A stretch of 64,000 nucleotides of DNA from Actinomycetota bacterium (GTDB lineage Bacteria; Actinomycetota; Actinomycetes; Streptosporangiales; Streptosporangiaceae), in assembly GCA_027313705.1 (NCBI GenBank), contig DAHVDE010000014.1, positions 50,515-114,514 on the forward strand, read 5' to 3'. The first letter of the stretch is position 1. Every line of letters begins with the position of its first letter. The notes under the pieces are model-generated. The model saw only the letters and a program-made list of their open reading frames with translations. It ran no database searches and was not told the DNA's origin. Below are positions 36,059 to 44,229 of the stretch, piece by piece. The translations under genes and the position numbers were made by a program.

Positions 36059-36886
36059 TCAATTCGGCCGAACGCCGGTGGCTGAGCGGGTGGTGCGGAA
36101 GGCGATGCTGGCGGGTGGCCTGCGCGCGGCGGGTGAGCCGAGCGCACGCGAGATGCCGCGGGCCGCGGCCACGACGGCGGGGGCGAGAGCCCGAGGCTGA
36201 GCGCCGGCCGCGTGCACGACCAGGGACAGCGCGGCGATCACGGTGTCGGCATGATCCCTGATCGGCGCCGCTACCGACAGCGCGTCCATGGTTACCTGCC
36301 GGTCGCTGATGGCATAGCCGCACCGTCGCACGTCGGCGAGAATCCGTCGCAGATCGGCGGCTCTGGTGATGGTCAGCGGAGTCCAGCCCTCCATCGGTGC
36401 GGCGAGTACCTGCTGCTGGGTCTGGACGGGGGAGTGGGCGAGCAGCACCAGGCCGACCCCGGTGGCGTGGATCGCGAACCGGCCGCCCACCCTGGTCAGC
36501 ACGCGCACCGCGTCCCGCCCGAGTATCCGTTCCACGTAGACGACCTCGGTGCCTTCGCGCACCGCGAGCTGGACATTCTCGTGCGTCGCCTCGTAGAGGT
36601 CTTCCATGTAGGGGAGCGCGATCTCCCGCAGCCGCAGTCCGCGCGGCGCAAGCGCGGCCACTTCCCACAGGTGCAGCCCGATGTGGTAACGGCCGGACGG
36701 GCTGCGCTCAAGCGCCCCCCACGCGGTCAGGTCGGTGACCAGCCGGTGAGTCGTGGTCAGCGGAAGACCGGACCGGCGGCTTATCTGGGACAGCGTCAGC
36801 TCCCAGTGGTCGGCCGCGAACGCCTCGAGTACGCGAAGCGTCCGGCCGGCTACCGAAGCCGGCCTGGCGCCGCCCGCTTCGCTCAT
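36059..36886 (-). CDS. IclR-family transcriptional regulator
   Basis: A 275-residue IclR-type regulator. The N-terminal winged helix-turn-helix contains LSQISRRSGLPLTTTHRLV, and the C-terminal effector domain spans VVYVERILG, AIHATGVGLVLLAHSP and GYAISDRQVTMDALSVAAPI. The start is the ATG at 36886; a GTG two codons earlier is possible. It is the third gene of the Rieske oxygenase-reductase set, 10 bases after the reductase stop. It probably represses or activates that set in response to an aromatic ligand, which the sequence does not identify. Confidence 0.92.
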   Translation of the reverse strand: MSEAGGARPASVAGRTLRVLEAFAADHWELTLSQISRRSGLPLTTTHRLVTDLTAWGALERSPSGRYHIGLHLWEVAALAPRGLRLREIALPYMEDLYEATHENVQLAVREGTEVVYVERILGRDAVRVLTRVGGRFAIHATGVGLVLLAHSPVQTQQQVLAAPMEGWTPLTITRAADLRRILADVRRCGYAISDRQVTMDALSVAAPIRDHADTVIAALSLVVHAAGAQPRALAPAVVAAARGISRALGSPAARRPPASIAFRTTRSATGVRPN

Positions 36887-36896
36887 GATCACTCCG

Positions 36897-37871
36897 TCAC
36901 AAGTCCAGGACCAGCCGCTCGCTGGCGGCTCGGGACACGCAGATCATCATGACATCGGCTGCCTGCCGTTCGGCGGGGGTCAGCACCGTGTCACGGTGGT
37001 CGGGCAGGCCGCCGAGCACGCCGGTCTCGCAGGTGCCGCAGGTACCTTTGGCGCACGAAGACAGCACGGCTACCCCGGCTGCCTCGACCGCGGCCAGGAT
37101 GGAGGTCCCCGCCGGGACCGTGAGCGTAAGCCCAGAACGGGCCAGTTCGACCTCGAACGGGTACTGGCTGCCATCGTCGGCGGCAGGAGCGAACCGCTCG
37201 GTCCTGATCGGGCCTGCGGGCTCACCTGGCCTGGCAGGCCAGCGCGCGCACCTGGCCTGCGCCGTCGCGAGCAGCGGCTCTGGTCCGCAGCAGTAGACCA
37301 GGGTGTCTGCGTGCGGCCGACCGAGCAGCGCATCCAGGTCAAGCAGCCCGCACTCGTCCTGCGGCCACAGCCGCACCCGGCCAGGGTACCGGCCCGCCAG
37401 GTCGCCGGCGAAGGCCATGGCGGCCAGGGTACGGCCGCCGTACGCCAGCTCCCACGGCACGCCGGCCCGCTCGGCGGCGGCGACCATGGGCAGGATCGGC
37501 GTGATGCCGATGCCGCCGGCGATGAACAGGTAGCGGCCGGCCGGCTCGAGCGGGAAATGGTTACGCGGCCCGCGCACCCGGATCGCCGTGCCGGCGTCGA
37601 GGCCGTCATGCACCCGCGCTGATCCGCCCCGGCTGCGGGGTTCGCGCAGGACCGCGATCCGCCAGCCGCTGCGATCGCCAGGATCGCCGCACAGCGAGTA
37701 CTGCCTGATCAGGCCGGGTGCGAGCAGCACGTCGACATGCGCACCAGGCTGCCAGGGCGGCAGCGGCCCCTTTCCTGCCAGGTCGAGCATGACCACGCCG
37801 TCGGCGACCATCTCCTTGCGGACGACCGTCAGGTCGTGCTCAGGCTCGGCGGTGGTAGCTGGCACGCTCAT
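36897..37871 (-). CDS. Phthalate-dioxygenase-reductase-type oxidoreductase (VanB-like)
   Basis: A 324-residue FMN/2Fe-2S reductase. The flavin-binding RQYSLCG lies near residues 75-81, the NAD-binding GGIGITP near 118-124, and a C-terminal plant-type ferredoxin has CAKGTCGTC plus a distal cysteine in MMICVSRA. Proteins of this family pass electrons from NADH to a partner Rieske oxygenase. The oxygenase gene lies 44 bases upstream in the same direction, so the two form a two-component demethylase or hydroxylase of the vanillate/dicamba type. The ATG at 37871 gives the normal family length. Confidence 0.93.
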   Translation of the reverse strand: MSVPATTAEPEHDLTVVRKEMVADGVVMLDLAGKGPLPPWQPGAHVDVLLAPGLIRQYSLCGDPGDRSGWRIAVLREPRSRGGSARVHDGLDAGTAIRVRGPRNHFPLEPAGRYLFIAGGIGITPILPMVAAAERAGVPWELAYGGRTLAAMAFAGDLAGRYPGRVRLWPQDECGLLDLDALLGRPHADTLVYCCGPEPLLATAQARCARWPARPGEPAGPIRTERFAPAADDGSQYPFEVELARSGLTLTVPAGTSILAAVEAAGVAVLSSCAKGTCGTCETGVLGGLPDHRDTVLTPAERQAADVMMICVSRAASERLVLDL

Positions 37872-37915
37872 CTCCGGGAGGATCTGGCACCGCTAAGGCC
37901 GGTCCGGGCGGCCGG

Positions 37916-39001
37916 TCATGGCACCAGGCCTGCTGCTGGCAATGGCCGGCCGGCGCAGGTCGCGGCATCGCGTGCCGCGCCCTTCGCCATCAGTCGTGCC
38001 AGCATCCGGCGGGCGGCGAGGCCACCGGTGTCGATGTTGATGCTCAGTTCGGGCACGTCGGCCGGCTCGGCAGCGATGACCTGCTCGAGCAGGTTCAGTG
38101 CCGCCACGTCCTGGAGCACGACCGTGCGGTTGCTTTCCGCCAGGAAGTCGCTGACCTCCTGGTCATCGCGCGCGAAGTCGCGGGCCACCGCCCAGAAGTC
38201 ATAGGTCGAGTTCGCTGCGGACGGCGTGATCGCGTACACCACCTCCACGTGGAAACCGCCCGGGTCGGTCCCGTCGGGCTCGGGCAGCACCCCGGCAGGT
38301 GCGACCCGGCTGTGCAGCAGGTAGAGGCAGGGAGGATGGTATTCGATGTCCTGCCAGCGCACGATCCGCCCGGTGATGCCGGTCGACCGGGAATAGAACG
38401 GCGGGCAGGTGGCGTCGTCCATGCGCCTGCTCACGTAGACGATGTTGTTGTCCTCGTCCACCTTGGTGGTGATCGGGGTATCCGCCACCTCCGCAGTGCC
38501 GATATAGCCTCCGTGCAGGTATGTCTCATGAGACAGGTCGAGCAGGTTGTCCACTAGCAGGCCGTACCTGGCCGCCAGCGGTTCCATCCCGCAGACCGTG
38601 ACGTAGGCCGGATCGGCCAGCCAGGGCGCGCGCGGAATCAGCGCGCGGTCGGCCAGGTCAGGCGCGCCGATCCAGACCCAGACGAACGAGTCCTGCTCCG
38701 CCACCTCATACCGCGGCACCCGCGCGGTCCTTGGTATCCGCTGCTGGCCAGGCACGGCCACGCAGCGCCCGTCAGGGGCGTAGGTGAAGCCGTGATACCC
38801 GCACACGATCGTGTCGCCCACCAGGCTGCTCTCGGTGAGCGGGAACCTGCGGTGCACGCACCGGTCGGCAAGCGCGGCAACCTGGCCGCCAGTGGTGCGG
38901 TAAAGCACGATCGGCTCGCCGCAGACCGTCCGCCCGAGCAGGCTGCGGCCCACCTCCGCCGAATAGGCCGCCACGTACCACTGATTACGCGCGAAAGTCA
39001 T
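37916..39001 (-). CDS. Rieske non-heme iron oxygenase, alpha subunit
   Basis: A 361-residue aromatic-ring or O-demethylating oxygenase. The Rieske cluster ligands are CVHR and CGYHGF in the first 80 residues, and the mononuclear iron site is NLLDLSHETYLH. It resembles vanillate O-demethylase and related enzymes; the substrate is unknown. The start is the ATG at 39001 (MTFARNQWYVAAY), the conserved N-terminus of the family. No stop codon occurs between this ATG and the membrane-protein gene upstream, so the frame is open from 41197 to 37916. The fused product is probably not the functional form, but the missing stop is unusual. Confidence 0.92.
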   Translation of the reverse strand: MTFARNQWYVAAYSAEVGRSLLGRTVCGEPIVLYRTTGGQVAALADRCVHRRFPLTESSLVGDTIVCGYHGFTYAPDGRCVAVPGQQRIPRTARVPRYEVAEQDSFVWVWIGAPDLADRALIPRAPWLADPAYVTVCGMEPLAARYGLLVDNLLDLSHETYLHGGYIGTAEVADTPITTKVDEDNNIVYVSRRMDDATCPPFYSRSTGITGRIVRWQDIEYHPPCLYLLHSRVAPAGVLPEPDGTDPGGFHVEVVYAITPSAANSTYDFWAVARDFARDDQEVSDFLAESNRTVVLQDVAALNLLEQVIAAEPADVPELSINIDTGGLAARRMLARLMAKGAARDAATCAGRPLPAAGLVP

Positions 39002-41197
39002 GCTCCCGAGTCTCGGTTCTCCCCAGGCACGGCAGAACCCGGCTTTCCGGTCAGCGGAAGGCGCTACCTCATCCCGGGCGGCGCGCGCGGCGCGGCGCGG
39101 CGTATCGTGACCCGCGCCCTGCTGACGGGGGCTTTCGCGGCGGGGTCCTGAGGCGCCGCTGTGGCGGCGTTGACGTCGTGAGGCCAGCCTTGGGTGCCTG
39201 CTGGCTGCAAAAGGCCTTTGAATTCTGTGGTTAACCAAGGCGCGCAGGCCGTGCGTGAGCGAGGAAACCGAGTCTGACGTGCCCTGGTGCGCCCGTGCCC
39301 GCCTTCTGCGCTCAAAGAACGCGACGGCCGCGACAGCCAGGGCCGCCGCAAGGGAGCCGATCTCGCTAGCCAGAACACCGCCAGACGGACCGTAATGAAC
39401 GACACCGCCAGCCGCAGGCGCGAAGATGCCCGCTTGCCCGTCTGCGAGTCGTATGGCCGGATGGCCAGCGAGTGCCCACCCCTTCGAGTAGGGCACGGGA
39501 AGCGCGACAACCTCTGGACTGCCGGGAAGTAGCTTGTAGTCGGCTAGGTCAAGGGAACGCACCCGGCTGTCGTCGCGTATTTCCATGGCGGTCGGCGCGA
39601 CGGAAAAGAGTTCCAGCGAGGGACTTGAGTACACAAGCCGAATCCCTGGCGCGGCTATTACCCTGGCGAAGTCCCGCCAGTCGGCAACCTTGGCCAGGGC
39701 GACGAACCTGACGCCGAGATTGGCGAGTGCGACACGCATCCGCGGCAGGTCCGGCGGCCCGAGCAACTTGTCTAGGAAGACGTGCTCGGGGTCCTCGGCG
39801 GAGAAAGCGTATCCAGCGCCGGGGTTCTGGCTGGTAAGTACGGTCCCTGTGAAGTAGAACGCCGCTGGGTTGGCGATCGCGCGCTGGCCGGTGAACGTGG
39901 CCGGGAAGTACTCGTGCCATGGCAGAAACAACACCGTCTGATGGCCAGCGAGGCGTGCGGCGGTAGACCAAGAGGACGGGACCTCGCTGGCCTTGACCTG
40001 GCCACCGAGGCCGTCGAACAGGCTGGGCGTATAGGTGAGAGGCAGGGCAACCGCCAGCGCGGCGGACGCGACCCAGGTGATCCTCGGCTGGCTCCCGGCG
40101 GTGAGCCAGGTGATGCCCTGACCAAATCCGTAGGCATAGGTGAGGGCCAGGAGGACCGCGAACTTGTCCGGCTCGCGCATTATGACGAAGCCGGGCACGT
40201 GCTCGTATGCGAGCTTGAACAGGCCGCCGGTCGGGCCCTGGTCGCCGAGAGCCAGGAAGTACCCGGCGACTCCCGCAGCGAGGATAGCCAGGCTGTCGCG
40301 CCTGTGCACCACGTCGCGCAGCGCCGCGGCATAGCCGACCGCGACGATCAGCAGCAGCGCCGCGAGCAGGGCTGGCCAAAGGGAGAAGAGATCCTTCGGT
40401 TCGATCGGCCCTGGACGAAAGAAGCCGTAGAGTCCGGCGAGGTTGACCAGCAGCCCGACTCGCGGGTCAGCCCTGGTGCGATACAGCGTGAGCTGGGCGA
40501 GCGCTCCTGACGGGCTAACGCCTGCCAGCAACGGCGCCACCAGCAGGCAGGAACTGATCGCGGCCGCGCCGAGCCCGGCGGCGCCGAGGCGGAGCAGGGC
40601 TTGCGCCTGCCGCGGTCTGGTGAGGGTGATCGCGGCGGTCACCGGCACGAGAATCCAGGCGAAGTGCACGCTCATCGTTACCGTGGCCGCGGCCAGGCAT
40701 GCAGCGCGGCCCACGTGATGCGGCTCTTGCGCGGCATCAAGGAGCGCTGTCACGGCAAAGGGCAGCAAGGCGTAGCCAAGCAGAAGTCCCAGCTGGCCTG
40801 CGTAGAGCCGGTCGAAGACGAACGGGTTGACGGCGTAAATGAGCCCGGCGCCGATGCGGGCGGGCATCTGGGCGGCGCGCATCAGGCGCGCCGCCCCGGT
40901 CGTGGCTAGCGGGAAGAAGACCGCGGCAGGTACTGCCGAGCCCGCCTGCCCGAGCAAGCGATCGAGGAGGCGGAAGCCGATCGCGAGCGGCACTCCCTCG
41001 GCTTGGCCACCACTAAGGCCGAAGGCTGTTGCAGGCAGGAGCGGCTGACGCGGACCGCTGACAAAGTCCAGCAAAAGTAGCCGCCCGCCGGCGAACGGGT
41101 AACAGACGAGCGCCGCCAGCACTGCGCCAAGCAGCAGCGGCGTCCAGGCCGAGAACGAGGCGCGTATTTTGCTTGAGGACAGCACCCACCGATTCAA
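39002..41197 (-). CDS. Polytopic membrane protein, GT-C-type glycosyltransferase-like (no own stop codon)
   Basis: Starting at a TTG (41197; GTG 41185 is an alternative), about 650 residues encode a polytopic membrane protein. It has an N-terminal helix (WTPLLLGAVLAALVCYPFA), a VNPFVFDRLYAGQLGLLLGY loop and roughly a dozen helices, then an extracytoplasmic part and a last helix ending in FFERRRRAR. The layout resembles arabinofuranosyl- or mannosyltransferase-type GT-C proteins. After that arginine-rich end the frame continues about 80 residues through low-complexity sequence and repeat copy A into the Rieske oxygenase without a stop. The natural stop seems to have been lost; the true C-terminus is probably near 39,260. 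Confidence 0.7.
39183..39236 (+). repeat. Interspersed repeat, copy A
   Basis: One of three copies of a sequence of about 45 bp, with core GGTGCCTGCTGGCTGCAAAA followed by GGCCTTTGAATTCTG. It lies between the membrane-protein and Rieske genes, exactly where the membrane gene lacks its stop codon. Confidence 0.65.
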
Positions 41198-41349
41198 TCA
41201 CGTGAGGGAAGTCAAGCTGGCTCGATTTCGAGTTCGCGATCAATGGTGGCAATACGCCGACCGGAACCCAAGACCACTAATACTGCCCGCTACTGCTTAA
41301 ATATGCAATCAGTGCGCTGGCCGGCAGGTCGTGAGCTAGGTTCAGAAAG

Positions 41350-42228
41350 ATGGGAATAGACGTGCACGGGCTCCGCCTTCTTGAGTACGCATTTCGCATC
41401 GATGGCCCGATGGGGCCTACTTTGACCATAGGACATCAAGGCTTGCACGCCGGAAAAAAAGAACTGGCCAGGCACCTGAGAATTCCTGCTACATCCTCCT
41501 GCCTTGCTTCAACTTACGTGGACGGTCTCCTCATGGAGCACTTCGGCGCTTCTGCCGTGGCCTCACTTGACGCTTCCGACTATGAAGGGTGCACGTACAA
41601 ACGAGACTTGAATTTCCCGCTAGAACAGGACTTCCCAAGATTTAGAACGGTGGTAGACGCCGGTAGTCTCGAGCATGTACTGGACGTCTCATCGGCTTTC
41701 GAAAATATCAGGCGATGCTGTAGTGTAGGCGGGCAGATTTTGCATATAACCCCCGCGAACAATTTCGTCGGGCATGGATTTTATCAATTTTCTCCTGAGC
41801 TCTTCTTCGGGATCTATAGCCAAGCGCGCGGGTTCGCGGAAACTGAGGTATTCCTGGTAGATCATGCTAGGCCAGGTACCTGGTGGAAGGTGAATCCTCC
41901 GAGGGGATATTCGCGTTCAACTGCCGTTAGCCGGAACGAAACGTATGCCCTGGTACGCACGAAGAAAGTATCGGAGGTAGTAATGGCTACAAAAGTACAG
42001 CAGCCGCTGTACGAGACTTTGTGGCAAGCCGGAACTACCGAGGGACGACCAGGTGCTGTACTCGATTTCCGTGGTCAACTTCGGGTGCTAGGCGACAGCC
42101 TGCCCGTAAACCTTACGGCCAGAATTGTTCAGATGAAGAATGGGATTTATTCTGGAATGAATTCAAGAAATCCAGCTATATCTAAAATCAAGGCACCTTC
42201 ACGACGCGAGTATGCCATCCATGAATAA
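41350..42228 (+). CDS. SAM-dependent methyltransferase-like protein of foreign base composition
   Basis: A 292-residue protein. RTVVDAGSLEHVLDV followed by CCSVGGQILHITPANNF and GHGFYQFSPELFF is the pattern of class I methyltransferases found in surface-polysaccharide loci. The glycine-rich motif I is not clear. Base composition is far lower in GC than the neighbours: 57 of 120 bases in the two lines at 41401 and 41761 are G or C. Codon use is correspondingly A/T-ending. It is the only plus-strand gene in the polysaccharide locus. Recent acquisition by transfer is likely. The ATG at 41350 gives the full frame. Confidence 0.7.
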   Translation: MGIDVHGLRLLEYAFRIDGPMGPTLTIGHQGLHAGKKELARHLRIPATSSCLASTYVDGLLMEHFGASAVASLDASDYEGCTYKRDLNFPLEQDFPRFRTVVDAGSLEHVLDVSSAFENIRRCCSVGGQILHITPANNFVGHGFYQFSPELFFGIYSQARGFAETEVFLVDHARPGTWWKVNPPRGYSRSTAVSRNETYALVRTKKVSEVVMATKVQQPLYETLWQAGTTEGRPGAVLDFRGQLRVLGDSLPVNLTARIVQMKNGIYSGMNSRNPAISKIKAPSRREYAIHE

Positions 42229-42362
42229 ATTTGCCGCGCTCATTCGCTCTCCTCTCGTCGAGCGGGCGTGCGGACTGCCCGCTTACCGCCAACATGATGG
42301 CCAGCCCTGACGCTCCGATCGATTTTACCGGGCGACTCATGGCCAAGGGCGCTGGCCTCTTA

Positions 42363-43022
42363 TTACGGTCGTGTGGCTACGACTTTGAGCTGGCGCATCA
42401 GTGCTACCGCAGACCACGCGCTGCAAATACCGTCGAAAGCGAACGCAGGAAGGCTTCTCCAGAGGATGCCTGCCCCAGGCGGATACGCGTGGCGGACCAC
42501 GGTGACACTGCTGACCAGAAACCCTGCCTCTGTCACGAGGTTGCCGATGAGCAGCGGGGTCCAGGCGAAAAGATGATGATTCCTGTCATCTGGATGGAAC
42601 TGACGGCTCCGGCGCCAGTCGTCGAGCGGCAGCACCAGCACAAGTCGCCCGCCTGGCCTCAGTGCCCGCCTCATTTCCGACAGTTCATTGAAAGGAGCCA
42701 GGCAGTGTTCCAGAGCGTGATTTGAGATAACGACGTCCGTGCTCTCGGCCGGAACGTCCTTGAGTGTCGGGAAGATCTCTATTCCGCGTCCGCGCGCGGT
42801 TTGCGCTGGGACTTCGTTTGGTTCTACACCCATCCGGCGGCCAACTTCGAGGTAGCTGAGAATCCTGCCGCCGCCGCAACCGAAGTCCAGGCAGACATCG
42901 TCGGCTTTGACGTACGGGCGAAAACGCCGGGCAGCCTCAGCGCCCAATGCTTCCACAGCCCGAAGCTGCCATTCAGCGTACGCGTTACCTGCGCTGCGCT
43001 GATAGTACGGAGACACTGTCAT
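42363..43022 (-). CDS. Class I SAM-dependent methyltransferase
   Basis: A 219-residue methyltransferase of the Methyltransf_11 kind. Motif I is VCLDFGCGGGRILSYL, the acidic strand-2 residue is in GVEPNEV, and SNHALEHCLAPFNEL and ALRPGGRLVLVLP form the following core. The ATG at 43022 was chosen; upstream codons reach only a few residues further. It is the last gene of the minus-strand polysaccharide group, 37 bases after the GT4 stop, and probably methylates a sugar or carrier intermediate. The opposite-strand frame at 42231-42725 is a shadow of this gene. Confidence 0.88.
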   Translation of the reverse strand: MTVSPYYQRSAGNAYAEWQLRAVEALGAEAARRFRPYVKADDVCLDFGCGGGRILSYLEVGRRMGVEPNEVPAQTARGRGIEIFPTLKDVPAESTDVVISNHALEHCLAPFNELSEMRRALRPGGRLVLVLPLDDWRRSRQFHPDDRNHHLFAWTPLLIGNLVTEAGFLVSSVTVVRHAYPPGAGILWRSLPAFAFDGICSAWSAVALMRQLKVVATRP

Positions 43023-43059
43023 TGACCGGAACCCCCAGAAGATCATTCGTATGGTGAAC

Positions 43060-44229
43060 TCATCGATGGCGGTGCTGTCGTCCCCTTTGCCTGCCGATCA
43101 CATCGAGCACCTCAACGTAGCCCGCTGCGGAGGACTCCCAGGAGAATGCTTGCGCCCGTTCCAAGGCGGCGCTGGCCATCCGGCGGCGGCACTCCGGCTC
43201 CGCGAGTGCCCTAAGCGCTTCGGCATAGGCTAGGGCGTCCGTACCAAAGACGACCTCACCAGCGCCTTCGATCAGCCATTGGACCACGCTCGAGCCGATG
43301 ACCGGCAATCCTGCTGCCAGTGCCTCAAGTACCGCCATCGGGCAGGCTTCGTAACGCGAGGGGAAGAGCAAGATGTCGTGCCGACGGTAGAGGGCGTCCA
43401 TCTCGCCCGGTGGGACAGGCCCGAGCCAGGTGAGCCATTTTTGTCCCGGTGCGGCCTCCAGGCCGGATGACTCGGCCTGGAGGCCGGCAACCGTAAGCGA
43501 TATGTCTAGTCCCCGAGCGCGCGCGAGCCGGCAGGCCTGCATCGCGAGGTCTAGTCCCTTCTTGTATGCGCAGGTTCCGACCCAGATCACGCGAAGCGGG
43601 GAGCCGTTCGGAGCTCCAAAGTTCTGCGTCTCCTCGATCAGGTTGCCACGCCGCGGCGGAGTTCTCCTGGCAACTCCGTTGGGAATCACCTTGAGTTCGC
43701 CTTTGACCCCGTAGCGGGATTGCAACTCCAGCGCGACTGCGGGGCTTACTGTCACGGTGGCGTCGGCGCGCAGGGCCGCTCGCTCCAGCAGGCTTTCTAT
43801 CCAGAGAAAGAACCGCCTCGCAGCCTTCCCGACCGGGTGCCTTGCGGGCGGGATGGCCTCGCTGGCTCGTACGCCATGCCAGACGGCGACGACCGGACGC
43901 CCGGTTAGCCTGCCGACCGTCAAGGGTGCCCATACGTATTCAGCGCCGTGGATGAGAATGACATCGCCCTTTCCGATGATCCGGGCGGCCAGGCAGCCGG
44001 CGGCAACCAAATCACCGAGCAGCGGAATCCGCGCCGCCCCCGCGCGCCTCGAATAAGCCGCGATGTGGCTGACCCGCCAGCGCTCGTCGCTTCCGCCAAG
44101 GCAACCGGCAAGTGCCCTGGCAACGCTTTCCACCCCGCCCGGGTGGTCAAGCGGATAGCGCGTGGTCATCACGACGCTTTTGTGCCCAGCCGGCCACCGC
44201 CATTCGCTCGCGGTTCGCGCGCTGCTCAT
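43060..44229 (-). CDS. Glycosyltransferase family 4
   Basis: A 389-residue GT-B enzyme. The N-terminal domain starts with VVMTTRYPLDHPGGVESVA. The C-terminal donor-binding domain has WVGTCAYKKGLDLAMQA, and the family's E-x7-E pair occurs in YEACPMAVLEALAAGLPVI. It adds a nucleotide- or lipid-activated sugar to a growing glycan on the cytoplasmic side. The ATG at 44229 overlaps the stop of the large membrane protein upstream (ATGA), so the genes are coupled. Sugar identity cannot be read from sequence. Confidence 0.92.
   Translation of the reverse strand: MSSARTASEWRWPAGHKSVVMTTRYPLDHPGGVESVARALAGCLGGSDERWRVSHIAAYSRRAGAARIPLLGDLVAAGCLAARIIGKGDVILIHGAEYVWAPLTVGRLTGRPVVAVWHGVRASEAIPPARHPVGKAARRFFLWIESLLERAALRADATVTVSPAVALELQSRYGVKGELKVIPNGVARRTPPRRGNLIEETQNFGAPNGSPLRVIWVGTCAYKKGLDLAMQACRLARARGLDISLTVAGLQAESSGLEAAPGQKWLTWLGPVPPGEMDALYRRHDILLFPSRYEACPMAVLEALAAGLPVIGSSVVQWLIEGAGEVVFGTDALAYAEALRALAEPECRRRMASAALERAQAFSWESSAAGYVEVLDVIGRQRGRQHRHR

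Noticed and set aside
42231..42725. A 164-codon plus-strand open frame after the AT-rich methyltransferase
   Set aside because: It is antisense to a clear class I methyltransferase and has no recognisable domain.
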